Below, piece by piece: positions 1 to 6,445 of a stretch of DNA of 7,919 bases. The DNA is taken from positions 1-7,919 of the forward strand of contig JAHEFN010000096.1 of the NCBI GenBank assembly GCA_024640185.1, read 5' to 3'. The DNA is from Gemmatimonadota bacterium. Lineage in GTDB: Bacteria > Gemmatimonadota > Gemmatimonadetes > Gemmatimonadales > GWC2-71-9. The notes under the pieces are model-generated. The model was not told where the DNA came from. It ran no database searches and saw nothing but the letters and a program-made list of their open reading frames with translations. The position numbers and the translations under genes were made by a program. How positions within the stretch are numbered: position 1 is the first letter of the stretch; each line of letters begins with the position of its first letter.

Positions 1-1488
1 CAGCGCCGTGGACCCTTCCGGGAGGAGGTTGACGGCCTTCGCGGGCGGCAACGCGAGACCGGCGAGGTCCGGATAGCTGTCGGCCAACTCCTCCTGCCAG
101 ATCTGCAACTTCGGGATGCTGGTGCCGGCACGGATGAAGTCGATGCCGAGATAGAACTGGCGTCGCTGGCTGCCACCCGGCAACATGTTCTCCACCGCGG
201 CGATGAGATCGCCGGGCTGCAGGTCACGACTCCCCATCCCGAAGCAGCCGCTGTAGAAGTCGGGGACCATCTCCGGATGCACGGGAGTCACCCCCGGGTG
301 GGCACGGGGGTTCCGGTCATTCTCCATCCCCTTCGCCATGGCGGCCCGGATCTCCCGCAGCAGCGGGGCATCGACCGCGAGGGGCTGATCCAGCCGCTCG
401 AGCACCACCACACCGGTCTTGCCCGCCAGCAGGGCCGAGATGAGGTCGGCCGGGAAGGGCCGGAACATGGTGAGGTTGAGCACCCCGATCTTGAGTCCAC
501 TGGTCGCGCGGAGGTGGTCGACCACCGCCTCGGCGTTGGAGACCACCGAGCCCTGTCCGAGGATCACCCATTCCGCGTCATCGAGCCGGTACCCTGCTGC
601 CCGCTGGTAGTGGCGCCCGGTCAGCTCCCCAAACTCGCGGAAGGCTCGATCGGTCAACTCGAGGATGTGGTCGAAGTAGAACGGCCGCTGGGCCGCCACC
701 CCCTGGGCATAGCTGTCCTGGTTCTGGACCGTCCCGAGCATCGCCGGGTAGTCGACGTTGAAGAGTTCCGGAATCCGTCGCCGGGTCTCACCGAAGACCA
801 TCCGCTGTGCCGGGGTCGGCGACGGAATCTGGTCAGCCGGGTCGCCGAGATACGCCTTGATCAGCTCGCGCTCGGGGAGCTGCAACGACTCGATAACGTG
901 GCTGGTGAGGAAGCCATCCTGGGCCACGATCCCGGGCGTGAGCGAGAGCTCCGCGATCCGGTGGGCGACCAGGTTGAGGTCGGCCGCCTCCTGGACATCC
1001 TTGGCGAAGAGCTGGAAGAACCCGGTGTCGTCGACGGCGTGGTAGTCGTCGTGGCCTGCGTGCACGTTCAGGGCATGCTTGGTCATCGCGCGGGCGGCGA
1101 CGTTGAGCACGTAGGTCAGGCGCTTGCCGACGGCGGCATAGAGCGACTCGTGCATGTAGGCGATGCCCTGCCCGCTCGAGAAGTTGGTCGACCGCAACCC
1201 CGACATGCTCATTCCGGCCGTCACGGCGGCGGCGGCATGCTCGCCCTCGGGTTCGAAGAAGAGCAGCCGGCGCCCATGGACATTGCGCTTGCCATCGGAG
1301 ACCGCAGCGGCCCACCCCTCTCCCATCTGGGTGGACGGGGTGATCGGATAGGCTCCGGCGGCCTCGCTCGCCGCCGTCTCCATCTCGACCACCGCGGCAC
1401 TGCCATCGAGGGCGGCCAGGGTGCCCGGATATCGTGGTGGGGCGACCGGGGTGCTCGCCGCGGCCGACCTGCTCTTGAAGATCTTCAT
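1..1488 (-). CDS. NifJ-like pyruvate (2-oxoacid):ferredoxin oxidoreductase, N-terminal part (gene runs off the left edge)
   Basis: The enzyme class oxidatively decarboxylates pyruvate or a related 2-oxoacid with CoA and passes electrons to ferredoxin or flavodoxin in the cytoplasm. The window holds 496 codons with no stop. After a roughly 25-residue extension, the pyrimidine-binding alpha domain shows YPITPST at 47-53, an acidic EPEGEHAAAA at 79-88, FSSGQG at 103-108 and AARAMTKHAL at 131-140. These match the Thr, Glu and Arg active-site blocks of NifJ enzymes. DGFLTSH at 191-197 closes that domain, LDDAEWVILGQGS begins the next one (about 302-440), and FYSGCFGMGSRDLQP at 411-425 matches the NifJ interdomain segment. 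The gamma, ferredoxin and thiamine-diphosphate domains expected in a one-chain enzyme of about 1200 residues would lie outside the window. The ATG overlaps the rnfB-like stop as ATGA and follows GGAGG at a 4-base spacing, so it is the last visible gene of the operon. The family is clear. The substrate is not proven, and a split or larger fused form cannot be excluded. Confidence 0.85.
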   Translation of the reverse strand, partial: MKIFKSRSAAASTPVAPPRYPGTLAALDGSAAVVEMETAASEAAGAYPITPSTQMGEGWAAAVSDGKRNVHGRRLLFFEPEGEHAAAAVTAGMSMSGLRSTNFSSGQGIAYMHESLYAAVGKRLTYVLNVAARAMTKHALNVHAGHDDYHAVDDTGFFQLFAKDVQEAADLNLVAHRIAELSLTPGIVAQDGFLTSHVIESLQLPERELIKAYLGDPADQIPSPTPAQRMVFGETRRRIPELFNVDYPAMLGTVQNQDSYAQGVAAQRPFYFDHILELTDRAFREFGELTGRHYQRAAGYRLDDAEWVILGQGSVVSNAEAVVDHLRATSGLKIGVLNLTMFRPFPADLISALLAGKTGVVVLERLDQPLAVDAPLLREIRAAMAKGMENDRNPRAHPGVTPVHPEMVPDFYSGCFGMGSRDLQPGDLIAAVENMLPGGSQRRQFYLGIDFIRAGTSIPKLQIWQEELADSYPDLAGLALPPAKAVNLLPEGSTAL

Positions 1489-2324
1489 GCTGCCTCCGCC
1501 GTCACTGATGTCGGCACACGGGCGAACTGGGCCCCGGAGAGCCAGACAATTGCGCTGGTGGGACACCGCGATACCGCGCGCAGATCCGCCAGTCCGGCCA
1601 GTTCTTGGTTCACCACCGCCACACCACTCTCAATGCTGATCACACCTGGAGCCGCATCCTGGACACACTTGCCACACGCGGTACAGGCCACCTGACACTC
1701 CTCGATGACCGCATCACCGACCAGGAGGTTCTTGCACTGCACCAACAACGACTGGGCCAGTGGCAGGATCGTGAACAGCTCCTTCGGGCAGGCCTCGACG
1801 CAATCCCCGCACGCCGTACACGCCTCCGGTTCGACAACGGGGAGGCCGTGCGCGTTCATCGCGATGGCGCCGAAGTCGCACGACCGCTCACAATCCGCGA
1901 GACCGAGGCATCCCCAGACACAGCCCTTGCCGCCACCGGCCACCGTCGCGGCCGCGCCGCAGGTCTCCACGCCTCGGTATTCGGCCCGTTGGGAGGCCAG
2001 GTTGGTCCCGCCGGCACAGAGGAGCCGGGCGACGCGCTTGACCGCCACCCCGGCCTCCACGCCGAGATACCCGGCGATCTGTTGCCGTGACTCCTCGGTG
2101 GCGACGCTGCATTGGGCTATCTCGATCGACCCCTCGACGGCCTTCTCGGCGAAGGCACGGCAGCCGGGCAGGCCACAGGCGCCACAGTTGGCCCCGGGCA
2201 GGATCTGGGTCACCACCCCGATTCGGGGATCCTCATAGACCTTGAGCTTGGCATTCGCCAGCGCAATGAGGATCCCAAACACCAGACCGACTCCGCCAAG
2301 AATCAGGATCGCGTCGATGACCAC
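1485..2324 (-). CDS. rnfB: RnfB-like membrane-anchored multi-cluster iron-sulfur protein
   Basis: RnfB is the ferredoxin-interacting subunit of the Rnf membrane complex and carries several [4Fe-4S] clusters. With the GTG start at 2324 the product has 279 residues. An N-terminal membrane segment at about 3-23 is followed by the RnfB-specific cluster motif at 46-55 (NCGACGLPGC) plus Cys72. A first bacterial-ferredoxin pair has Cys135, 139, 145, 149 (GCLGLADCERSC) and Cys169, 172, 175, 179 (CTACGDCVEACP). A second pair keeps only Cys214, 217, 220 and Cys254, with extra Cys197 and Cys210. The frame is open to 2387, but the GTG at 2324 is preceded by GGGGGAGG at 8 bases, lies 23 bases after the previous stop and places the hydrophobic segment at the N-terminus, so I prefer it. 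The gene sits between a 2-oxoacid oxidoreductase and a NifJ-like enzyme, so ferredoxin-linked electron transfer fits. No rnfA, C, D, G or E is visible, so it may work outside a classical Rnf complex. Confidence 0.85.
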   Translation of the reverse strand: MVIDAILILGGVGLVFGILIALANAKLKVYEDPRIGVVTQILPGANCGACGLPGCRAFAEKAVEGSIEIAQCSVATEESRQQIAGYLGVEAGVAVKRVARLLCAGGTNLASQRAEYRGVETCGAAATVAGGGKGCVWGCLGLADCERSCDFGAIAMNAHGLPVVEPEACTACGDCVEACPKELFTILPLAQSLLVQCKNLLVGDAVIEECQVACTACGKCVQDAAPGVISIESGVAVVNQELAGLADLRAVSRCPTSAIVWLSGAQFARVPTSVTAEAA

Positions 2325-2347
2325 GCCGATGCCCTCCCCCGCCCCGG

Positions 2348-3230
2348 TCAGTTCTCGCCCTGGAGCCCGGACTGCCCGAGCAACCATTGGGTCATCCGAT
2401 CAACGGCATCATCGGCACCGAGGGCTGGCTTCCCGACGCCATCCGGTCCGGGGACCGCGAACGGAGTGCGGGCCAGGTCAGTCAACTGGCGGACATCCTC
2501 GGCCATCTGCCAGGAACTCACCCCACCGATCGCCTTCTTGGGGGCCTCCACCATCTGGCCGATGGTGAGGCGCTGCCACCCTTCGGCCCCACCGCGGGGA
2601 TCGTGGATGAAGGTGGCGCAACCCTCCGGCACCATCGCGACGATCGCCGGGCCATCGAAGCCCGCGACCGCCTCGAGTCCGCTCCCGTCAGAGGTCTGCA
2701 GCACGAAGGTCCCCGGCGTGATGCAGCGCACCAACGGCGCCGGGGCACAGTCGCCGCTGACGACCAGGATCAGCTTGGCCCGGCCATCGGCGAAGTCCGT
2801 CAACGTACCGCCCGGCACGAACCAGCTCCGCCAGGACGATCGCCCCGAAGGCACGACCGGCATCGGCGAGCGCGGTGTCAATGGTGGCGCCGAGCTTGCG
2901 GCCGTCACTCACTGACGTCACGAAGAGGTCGTCGCCACGATCGGCCACGGCGTGGAGGGTGGCGGTCGCCCGGTCGAGGGCTTCCAACGAGGGGACGTCT
3001 CCTGAGCCGGCCGGTGGGAAGAGCGCGGCAAACTTGGCGGGGTCGACCCGTCCAGCCGCGAAGACCCCGAGCTCGTGCCCGACCCGGGCAGCGCGCACCT
3101 CCGGGCTGGCATGGTGGGCGGCCAGGAAGGCCTCGGCCTGGACCAGCGCCCCCTCCAGCGCCGAACGGAATTCACCGATGGGCTGGGCCAGCGCCTCGAG
3201 GGCCGCAGCGCGACGTGGATCAGACGGCAT
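2348..3230 (-). CDS. Uncharacterised operon protein (about 293 residues), reading frame broken by an apparent single-base frameshift
   Basis: I do not recognise the family. The first frame starts at ATG 3230, overlaps the korB stop by 11 bases and has GAGGAG 10 bases upstream. It gives a sensible protein up to about residue 137 (AFGAIVLAELV). Past that point the same frame turns arginine- and proline-rich. The frame shifted by one base instead reads on sensibly (PGGTLTDFADGRAKLILVVS and onwards) to the TGA at 2350..2348. The full span is 883 bases, one more than 294 codons, so removing one base restores a single 293-residue protein. The N-terminal half is alanine-rich and probably helical. 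The C-terminal half contains VVSGDCAPAPLVRC, MVPEGCATFIHDP and SWQMAEDVRQLTDLA. There is no signal peptide, clear membrane segment or iron-sulfur motif. Placement between korB and rnfB suggests an accessory role for one of these enzymes. The break could be a sequencing error, a recent mutation or, less likely, programmed frameshifting. Confidence 0.7.
2806..2832 (-). other. Apparent +1 frameshift junction in the uncharacterised operon gene
   Basis: Both frames are plausible only in this short stretch. On the minus strand the text reads GAGCTGGTTCGTGCCGGG. Dropping one T of the TT at 2821-2820 gives Glu-Leu-Val-Val-Pro-Gly-Gly-Thr-Leu-Thr-Asp-Phe and joins the two good halves. There is no stop codon near the junction in the first frame and no obvious slippery heptamer, which argues against classic programmed frameshifting. 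The exact base is uncertain within the interval. Confidence 0.6.
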
Positions 3231-4176
3231 AGCGATCAAACTCCTCTTCGAGTCGGCTCATCCGTTCGTTGGGGCTGCGCGGCGTGACCTTTCGGGTCTC
3301 CTCGTACCGCGGCCTCGACTGGTCGCGGAAGAAGACGCCGAGGTGGATGTGATCATCGGCCTCGGCGAGGCGCCGTGCCGTCGCGATATCGCCGGGATCG
3401 TGGTGGATCTGGCTGCTGTAGATCCGGTTGAGTTCCGGGGTCACCACACCATCGTCGTGGACCAGCAACACGATGCGAGCAGGATCCTGCACGGCCGCCT
3501 GGAAGACCTCGGGCGTGAACACCGGACAACGCTGCAGGATGCGCACGAAGGAGGTGCCCTTGTGCCGATACGCCGCGCGCAGGGTTGCATAGAGGTGTGC
3601 CGGCGCCCATTCCGCGGTCTGGGCGACGAACGACGCGTTGGTGACCCCCAGCGACACGGCCAGGGGATTGAGCGCCGGCAGGAAGCTCCCCTTCGGCTGC
3701 GTGTTGGTCTTGAGCCCCTGCGGTGTCGTCGGCGAGGTCTGCTTCTTGGTCAGGCCATAGATGCCGTTGTCGAGCAACAGCACGGTGAGGTCGAGGTTGT
3801 AGCGCAGGGCGTGAATCCAGTGCGCGGCCCCGATCGAGGTGCAGTCGCCGTCGCCCATCACGGTAAAGACGTTCAGTTCCGGGCGATGGAGCTTGACGCC
3901 GGTCGACACCGGCAGGGCCCGCCCATGGATGCCATGGAAGCCATACGTCTTGAGGTAGTGGGGGAACCGACTGGAACAGCCGATCCCCGACACGAAGACC
4001 GTCTGCTCGGGAATCAACTGTTCGGCGGTCAACAGCTTTTGGACGGCGGTGAGCACCGAATGGTCACCACACCCTGGACACCAGCGGGCCTGGGCTCCCT
4101 CATACGAGGTCATCTCGTATTGGTTGTCCGCCTCTTCCGGCTGGAGCACATGGAGCAAGTGGCAGGAGAGACTCAT
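3220..4176 (-). CDS. korB: 2-oxoacid (probably 2-oxoglutarate):ferredoxin oxidoreductase, beta subunit
   Basis: This subunit binds thiamine diphosphate and an iron-sulfur cluster. It pairs with KorA to convert a 2-oxoacid and CoA into acyl-CoA, CO2 and reduced ferredoxin. The 318-residue product is usual for the family. CPGCGDH at 33-39 supplies two cluster cysteines, with Cys67 (GIGCSSR) and Cys217 (RCPVF) as the probable others. HGIHGRALPVSTGVK at 81-95 is the conserved cofactor-site block. The thiamine-diphosphate and magnesium motif runs from GDGDCTSIG at 108-116 to DNGIYGLTKKQTSPTT at 136-151. The ATG overlaps the korA stop as ATGA and has GGAGG 6 bases upstream inside korA, so the two subunits should be translationally coupled. 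A second Met at residue 22 is a less likely start. Choosing 2-oxoglutarate over pyruvate rests on resemblance to KorB-type two-subunit enzymes. The substrate is inferred. Confidence 0.93.
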   Translation of the reverse strand: MSLSCHLLHVLQPEEADNQYEMTSYEGAQARWCPGCGDHSVLTAVQKLLTAEQLIPEQTVFVSGIGCSSRFPHYLKTYGFHGIHGRALPVSTGVKLHRPELNVFTVMGDGDCTSIGAAHWIHALRYNLDLTVLLLDNGIYGLTKKQTSPTTPQGLKTNTQPKGSFLPALNPLAVSLGVTNASFVAQTAEWAPAHLYATLRAAYRHKGTSFVRILQRCPVFTPEVFQAAVQDPARIVLLVHDDGVVTPELNRIYSSQIHHDPGDIATARRLAEADDHIHLGVFFRDQSRPRYEETRKVTPRSPNERMSRLEEEFDRYAV

Positions 4177-6074
4177 GCGGCACCTCCGGAGTGAACGCGT
4201 TGACGGATCGTCTCGGCAATGGAGGCCGGCCGCAGCGGCTCGCCCGGCACCCTGGTCCAGCTGTCGATGTCGACGAGGGTGGCCGACCGCAGCAGCATCG
4301 CGAGCTGTCCACGGCGGCGGTTCTCCTCGTTGATGAAGGGATCATCCGGATCGTCGCTGTAGTTGATCTCCACCGCCACGACCTGCCGAAAGCGCGCGAA
4401 GATCGCCTTGAGTCCCGGCTCGAGCGGCGAGAGGAAGCGGAGGTGGACCGAGGAGACCTTGAGTCCCTCCGCCCGCGTCCGATCGACCGCCTCCTCGATG
4501 GCACCCTTGGTGCTCCCCCAGCCGACCACCAGCAGCTCACCCTCCTCGTCACCGTGCACCGGCGGGGGCGCGAGCAGGCTCTGCAACACCGCCAGCTTCC
4601 GGCTGCGCATCGCCGAACTCTTCTGGTGGATGCCGGAGCTGTAGGCGACCTTGCTTCCCTCATCGTGGGAGAGGCCAGTCAGGGTGAACATCCCCGCCGG
4701 CTGCCCGGGGACGATCCGCCGGGAGAGTCCGGTCTCGAGGTCCCAGTCATACGGCTTGTCACCCTCGGCCACCGGCGCCAGGTCGATCGGCGCGGCCTGC
4801 CAGCGGGCATCGAGCGTCGGACGCGGGAACGGTGAGACACCGGTGGCGAGGTTTGCATCCGAGAGCACCATCACCACGGTGCGGAAGGTCTCGGCGATCC
4901 GGCGCGCCGTGACCATCACGTGGAAGCACTCCTCGATGGTGGCTGGCGCGATGACCACATGGGGTGCGTCGCCGGGCTGTCCGTAGAGTGCCGCCAGCAG
5001 GTCCGACTGCTCGACCTTGGTGGGCAGTCCGGTGCTCGGGCCACCGCGCTGCACATCGACAAGCACCAGCGGGGTCTCGGTCATGATCGCCAAGCCGAGG
5101 AATTCGGTCTTGAGCGCCAGCCCGGGTCCCGAGGTGATCGTCAGCGCCACCTTCCCGGCATAGGAGGCCCCGATCGCCACACCAGCAGCGGCGATCTCGT
5201 CTTCGGACTGATGGACGATGCCACCGAAGCGCTCGAAGACCTCGCTGAGGTAGTGCGACACCGAGGTGGCCGGCGTGATCGGATACATCGCACAGATCTC
5301 GAATCCAGCCGCCACGGCACCCATGCCGATGGCCTCGTTGCCGTTCATGACCACGAGCGGCGTGTCCATCGGCTCGAGGGGGATGTCAATCCGGAAGTCG
5401 ATGTGCTGCTCGGCCCAGTGGTAGCCGAGTTCCAGGAGGGAGACGTTGGTGGTGTAGACCGCCTCGCTCTTCTTCCGGAAGGCGTGCCCGATCTGATCCC
5501 GAATGCGGTCCATGTCGCGACCGTAGATGCGGGCCAGCACCCCCAGGGCGAACATGTTCTTGCCCTTGCGGGGATTGTCGACCAGGGTGAGGCACTGCTC
5601 CTGCATCGGCACCCTGATGATCCGATACGACTTGCTGGAGAGCTCCTCCATCGCCGCATCCCACTGCGCCACCACGGCCGGATCGTCGGAGGTGGCCCAC
5701 ATCTCCTCGATCAGCAGGATGGCATCCTCCGCCAGGCCCCCGACCCGATGCCTGGAGAGCAGCACCTGCTCGTTGAACGCCACGACGAGGTTGGTCTGGT
5801 CGCCCCAGTTGGTGACCGGTCCCGACCCGACCCTGACCCGGTTGCCAGAGGCCCCCTCGGGCACCCTCGGGGGGGGCTGGACCTCGGCAGGAATGATCTC
5901 GACGGTCCAGACACCGTTCCCCATCTTGGCGGAGACGGCAGCGAAGATCTGGCCACACTTCTGCGCTCCCTCACCGGAATCCGAGACGATTTCGACGGTG
6001 TGTTCCGGGACACGCAGCACGGAGGGCGGTGTCGAGGCGGAGGGAGATGCGGCGGTCGCTGTGGCATCGATCAT
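4173..6074 (-). CDS. korA: 2-oxoacid (probably 2-oxoglutarate):ferredoxin oxidoreductase, fused gamma-alpha subunit
   Basis: Partner of the adjacent beta subunit. From the ATG at 6074 it has 633 residues, the usual size for KorA proteins that fuse the gamma domain in front of the alpha domain. The gamma part (about 26-230) starts with SGEGAQKCGQIFA, a variant of the GxGGQG-type loop, and includes NPRKGKNMFALG. The alpha part has MYPITPATS at 263-271, QSEDEIAAAG at 289-298 with the conserved acidic residues, TSGPG at 314-318 and VQRGGPSTGLPTK at 341-353. The C-terminal domain contains LLVVGWGSTKGAIEEA at about 515-530 and VEINYSDDP at 568-576. The in-frame GTG at 6080 is an alternative start. 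I prefer the ATG, which sits 5 bases after GAGG. This is the first gene of the five-gene operon, and its upstream region contains candidate control elements. Enzyme family is sure, while the exact 2-oxoacid substrate is inferred. Confidence 0.93.
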   Translation of the reverse strand: MIDATATAASPSASTPPSVLRVPEHTVEIVSDSGEGAQKCGQIFAAVSAKMGNGVWTVEIIPAEVQPPPRVPEGASGNRVRVGSGPVTNWGDQTNLVVAFNEQVLLSRHRVGGLAEDAILLIEEMWATSDDPAVVAQWDAAMEELSSKSYRIIRVPMQEQCLTLVDNPRKGKNMFALGVLARIYGRDMDRIRDQIGHAFRKKSEAVYTTNVSLLELGYHWAEQHIDFRIDIPLEPMDTPLVVMNGNEAIGMGAVAAGFEICAMYPITPATSVSHYLSEVFERFGGIVHQSEDEIAAAGVAIGASYAGKVALTITSGPGLALKTEFLGLAIMTETPLVLVDVQRGGPSTGLPTKVEQSDLLAALYGQPGDAPHVVIAPATIEECFHVMVTARRIAETFRTVVMVLSDANLATGVSPFPRPTLDARWQAAPIDLAPVAEGDKPYDWDLETGLSRRIVPGQPAGMFTLTGLSHDEGSKVAYSSGIHQKSSAMRSRKLAVLQSLLAPPPVHGDEEGELLVVGWGSTKGAIEEAVDRTRAEGLKVSSVHLRFLSPLEPGLKAIFARFRQVVAVEINYSDDPDDPFINEENRRRGQLAMLLRSATLVDIDSWTRVPGEPLRPASIAETIRQRVHSGGAA

Positions 6075-6076
6075 GG

Positions 6077-6117
6077 TCACCTCGGGCCCTGAAGTCGCGC
6101 CGTCATCGTGGCGCCAT
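6077..6117 (-). promoter_or_regulatory. Two overlapping mini-ORFs leading directly into korA
   Basis: An ATG at 6117 with GAGGG 6 bases upstream encodes only M-A-P-R and then stops. Its TGA overlaps a second ATG at 6106 as ATGA. That second frame encodes MTARLQGPR and stops at 6079..6077, two bases before the preferred korA ATG. This arrangement could couple translation of korA to the leader. Such short frames are common by chance in GC-rich DNA, so support is weak. Confidence 0.2.
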
Positions 6118-6131
6118 GTGAGGCCCTCTGA

Positions 6132-6189
6132 TCACCGATCGACAACCGTCCGGATCGAGAGCGCCGCTATCGTCATCGTGGTCCTCCTT
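6132..6189 (-). promoter_or_regulatory. Strong Shine-Dalgarno and 14-residue mini-ORF in the korA leader
   Basis: The minus strand has AAGGAGG at 6189..6183, a near-perfect anti-16S match. An ATG follows 6 bases later at 6176, then 14 codons (MTIAALSIRTVVDR) and TGA at 6134..6132. This is the best ribosome site in the region, yet it does not serve a long frame. It could be a leader peptide, the remnant of a lost gene or a ribosome standby site for korA. The peptide has no run of a single amino acid of the kind seen in attenuators. Confidence 0.3.
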
Positions 6190-6230
6190 GGTGGCACGTC
6201 CCAACACCTTCAGCCGTGCCGCCACGACCA

Positions 6231-6260
6231 AAAATGTCAGGGGCCCGGCGCAACTCGCAA
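6231..6260 (-). promoter_or_regulatory. Weak promoter candidate for the korA operon
   Basis: On the minus strand TTGCGA (6260..6255) and CATTTT (6236..6231) are separated by 18 bases and resemble -35 and -10 boxes at the most conserved positions only. This is one of the few A/T-rich spots in the gap and lies about 50 bases upstream of the strong Shine-Dalgarno leader. It partly overlaps the inverted repeat at 6255..6271. Confidence 0.2.
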
Positions 6261-6271
6261 CAGATTTGCGA
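6255..6271. repeat. Perfect inverted repeat TCGCAA-N5-TTGCGA upstream of korA
   Basis: Six-base perfect arms flank a 5-base spacer (CAGAT on the plus strand). The spacing of arm centres is 11 bases, about one helical turn, which suits binding by a dimeric regulator. It overlaps the candidate -35 box, so it could be an operator. A hairpin in the leader RNA is the alternative. No copy was noticed elsewhere in the window. Confidence 0.3.
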
Positions 6272-6393
6272 CGCCTTTTCTCGCCATTCTGGGGTCCCGC
6301 AGAAGCCCGCGAAGCAGCTGGAACCATTGCTACCACTGACTTTGCGCGGCGCACCACACGGAAGCGCCAGGACGGCAGGCACGATGTGACTGC

Positions 6394-6414
6394 CGATTCT
6401 CCATCGGTGAATCG
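6394..6414 (-). terminator. Possible stem-loop after the DDAH-like gene
   Basis: CGATTC and GAATCG form a perfect 6-base stem around a 9-base loop, starting 32 bases beyond the DDAH-like stop codon. An alternative stem CCGAT/ATCGG overlaps it. There is no following run of T on the minus strand, so as an intrinsic terminator it is poor. It may only slow polymerase or have no function. Confidence 0.2.
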
Positions 6415-6445
6415 TTGTCTGGCGCTGCGCTCTCCTGGAGGCGGA

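Larger units (their letters stand above)
6081..6445. other. Intergenic region between the DDAH-like gene and korA
   Basis: This 365-base gap contains no full gene that I can support. Going from the DDAH-like stop towards korA it holds a possible stem-loop (6394..6414), the TCGCAA/TTGCGA inverted repeat, a weak promoter candidate, a strong Shine-Dalgarno with a 14-codon frame, and tiny frames abutting korA. An 84-codon minus-strand frame (6357..6103) crosses it, but it has no good start signal and unremarkable composition. Confidence 0.5.

Noticed and set aside
277..1695. 472-codon plus-strand open frame
   Set aside because: It is antisense to the NifJ-like and RnfB-like genes. Its protein is rich in His, Arg and Gly with no family resemblance, typical of the mirror frame in GC-rich DNA.
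2325..2387. Upstream start for the RnfB-like gene at 2387
   Set aside because: It would add an arginine-rich stretch before the membrane segment and overlap the previous gene. The GTG at 2324 has a strong purine-rich ribosome site.
2875..4194. 439-codon plus-strand open frame
   Set aside because: Antisense to korB and the unknown operon gene. The minus-strand frame has clear KorB motifs, so this is a shadow.
4920..6092. 390-codon plus-strand open frame
   Set aside because: Antisense to korA. Composition is that of a mirror frame and there is no ribosome site.
6103..6357. 84-codon minus-strand frame upstream of korA
   Set aside because: It begins at a GTG without a ribosome site, has no recognisable motif, and the strong Shine-Dalgarno inside it serves a different frame.
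6348..6368. GGCGC/GCGCC inverted repeat
   Set aside because: Five G/C-only pairs with an 11-base loop are expected often by chance at this base composition.
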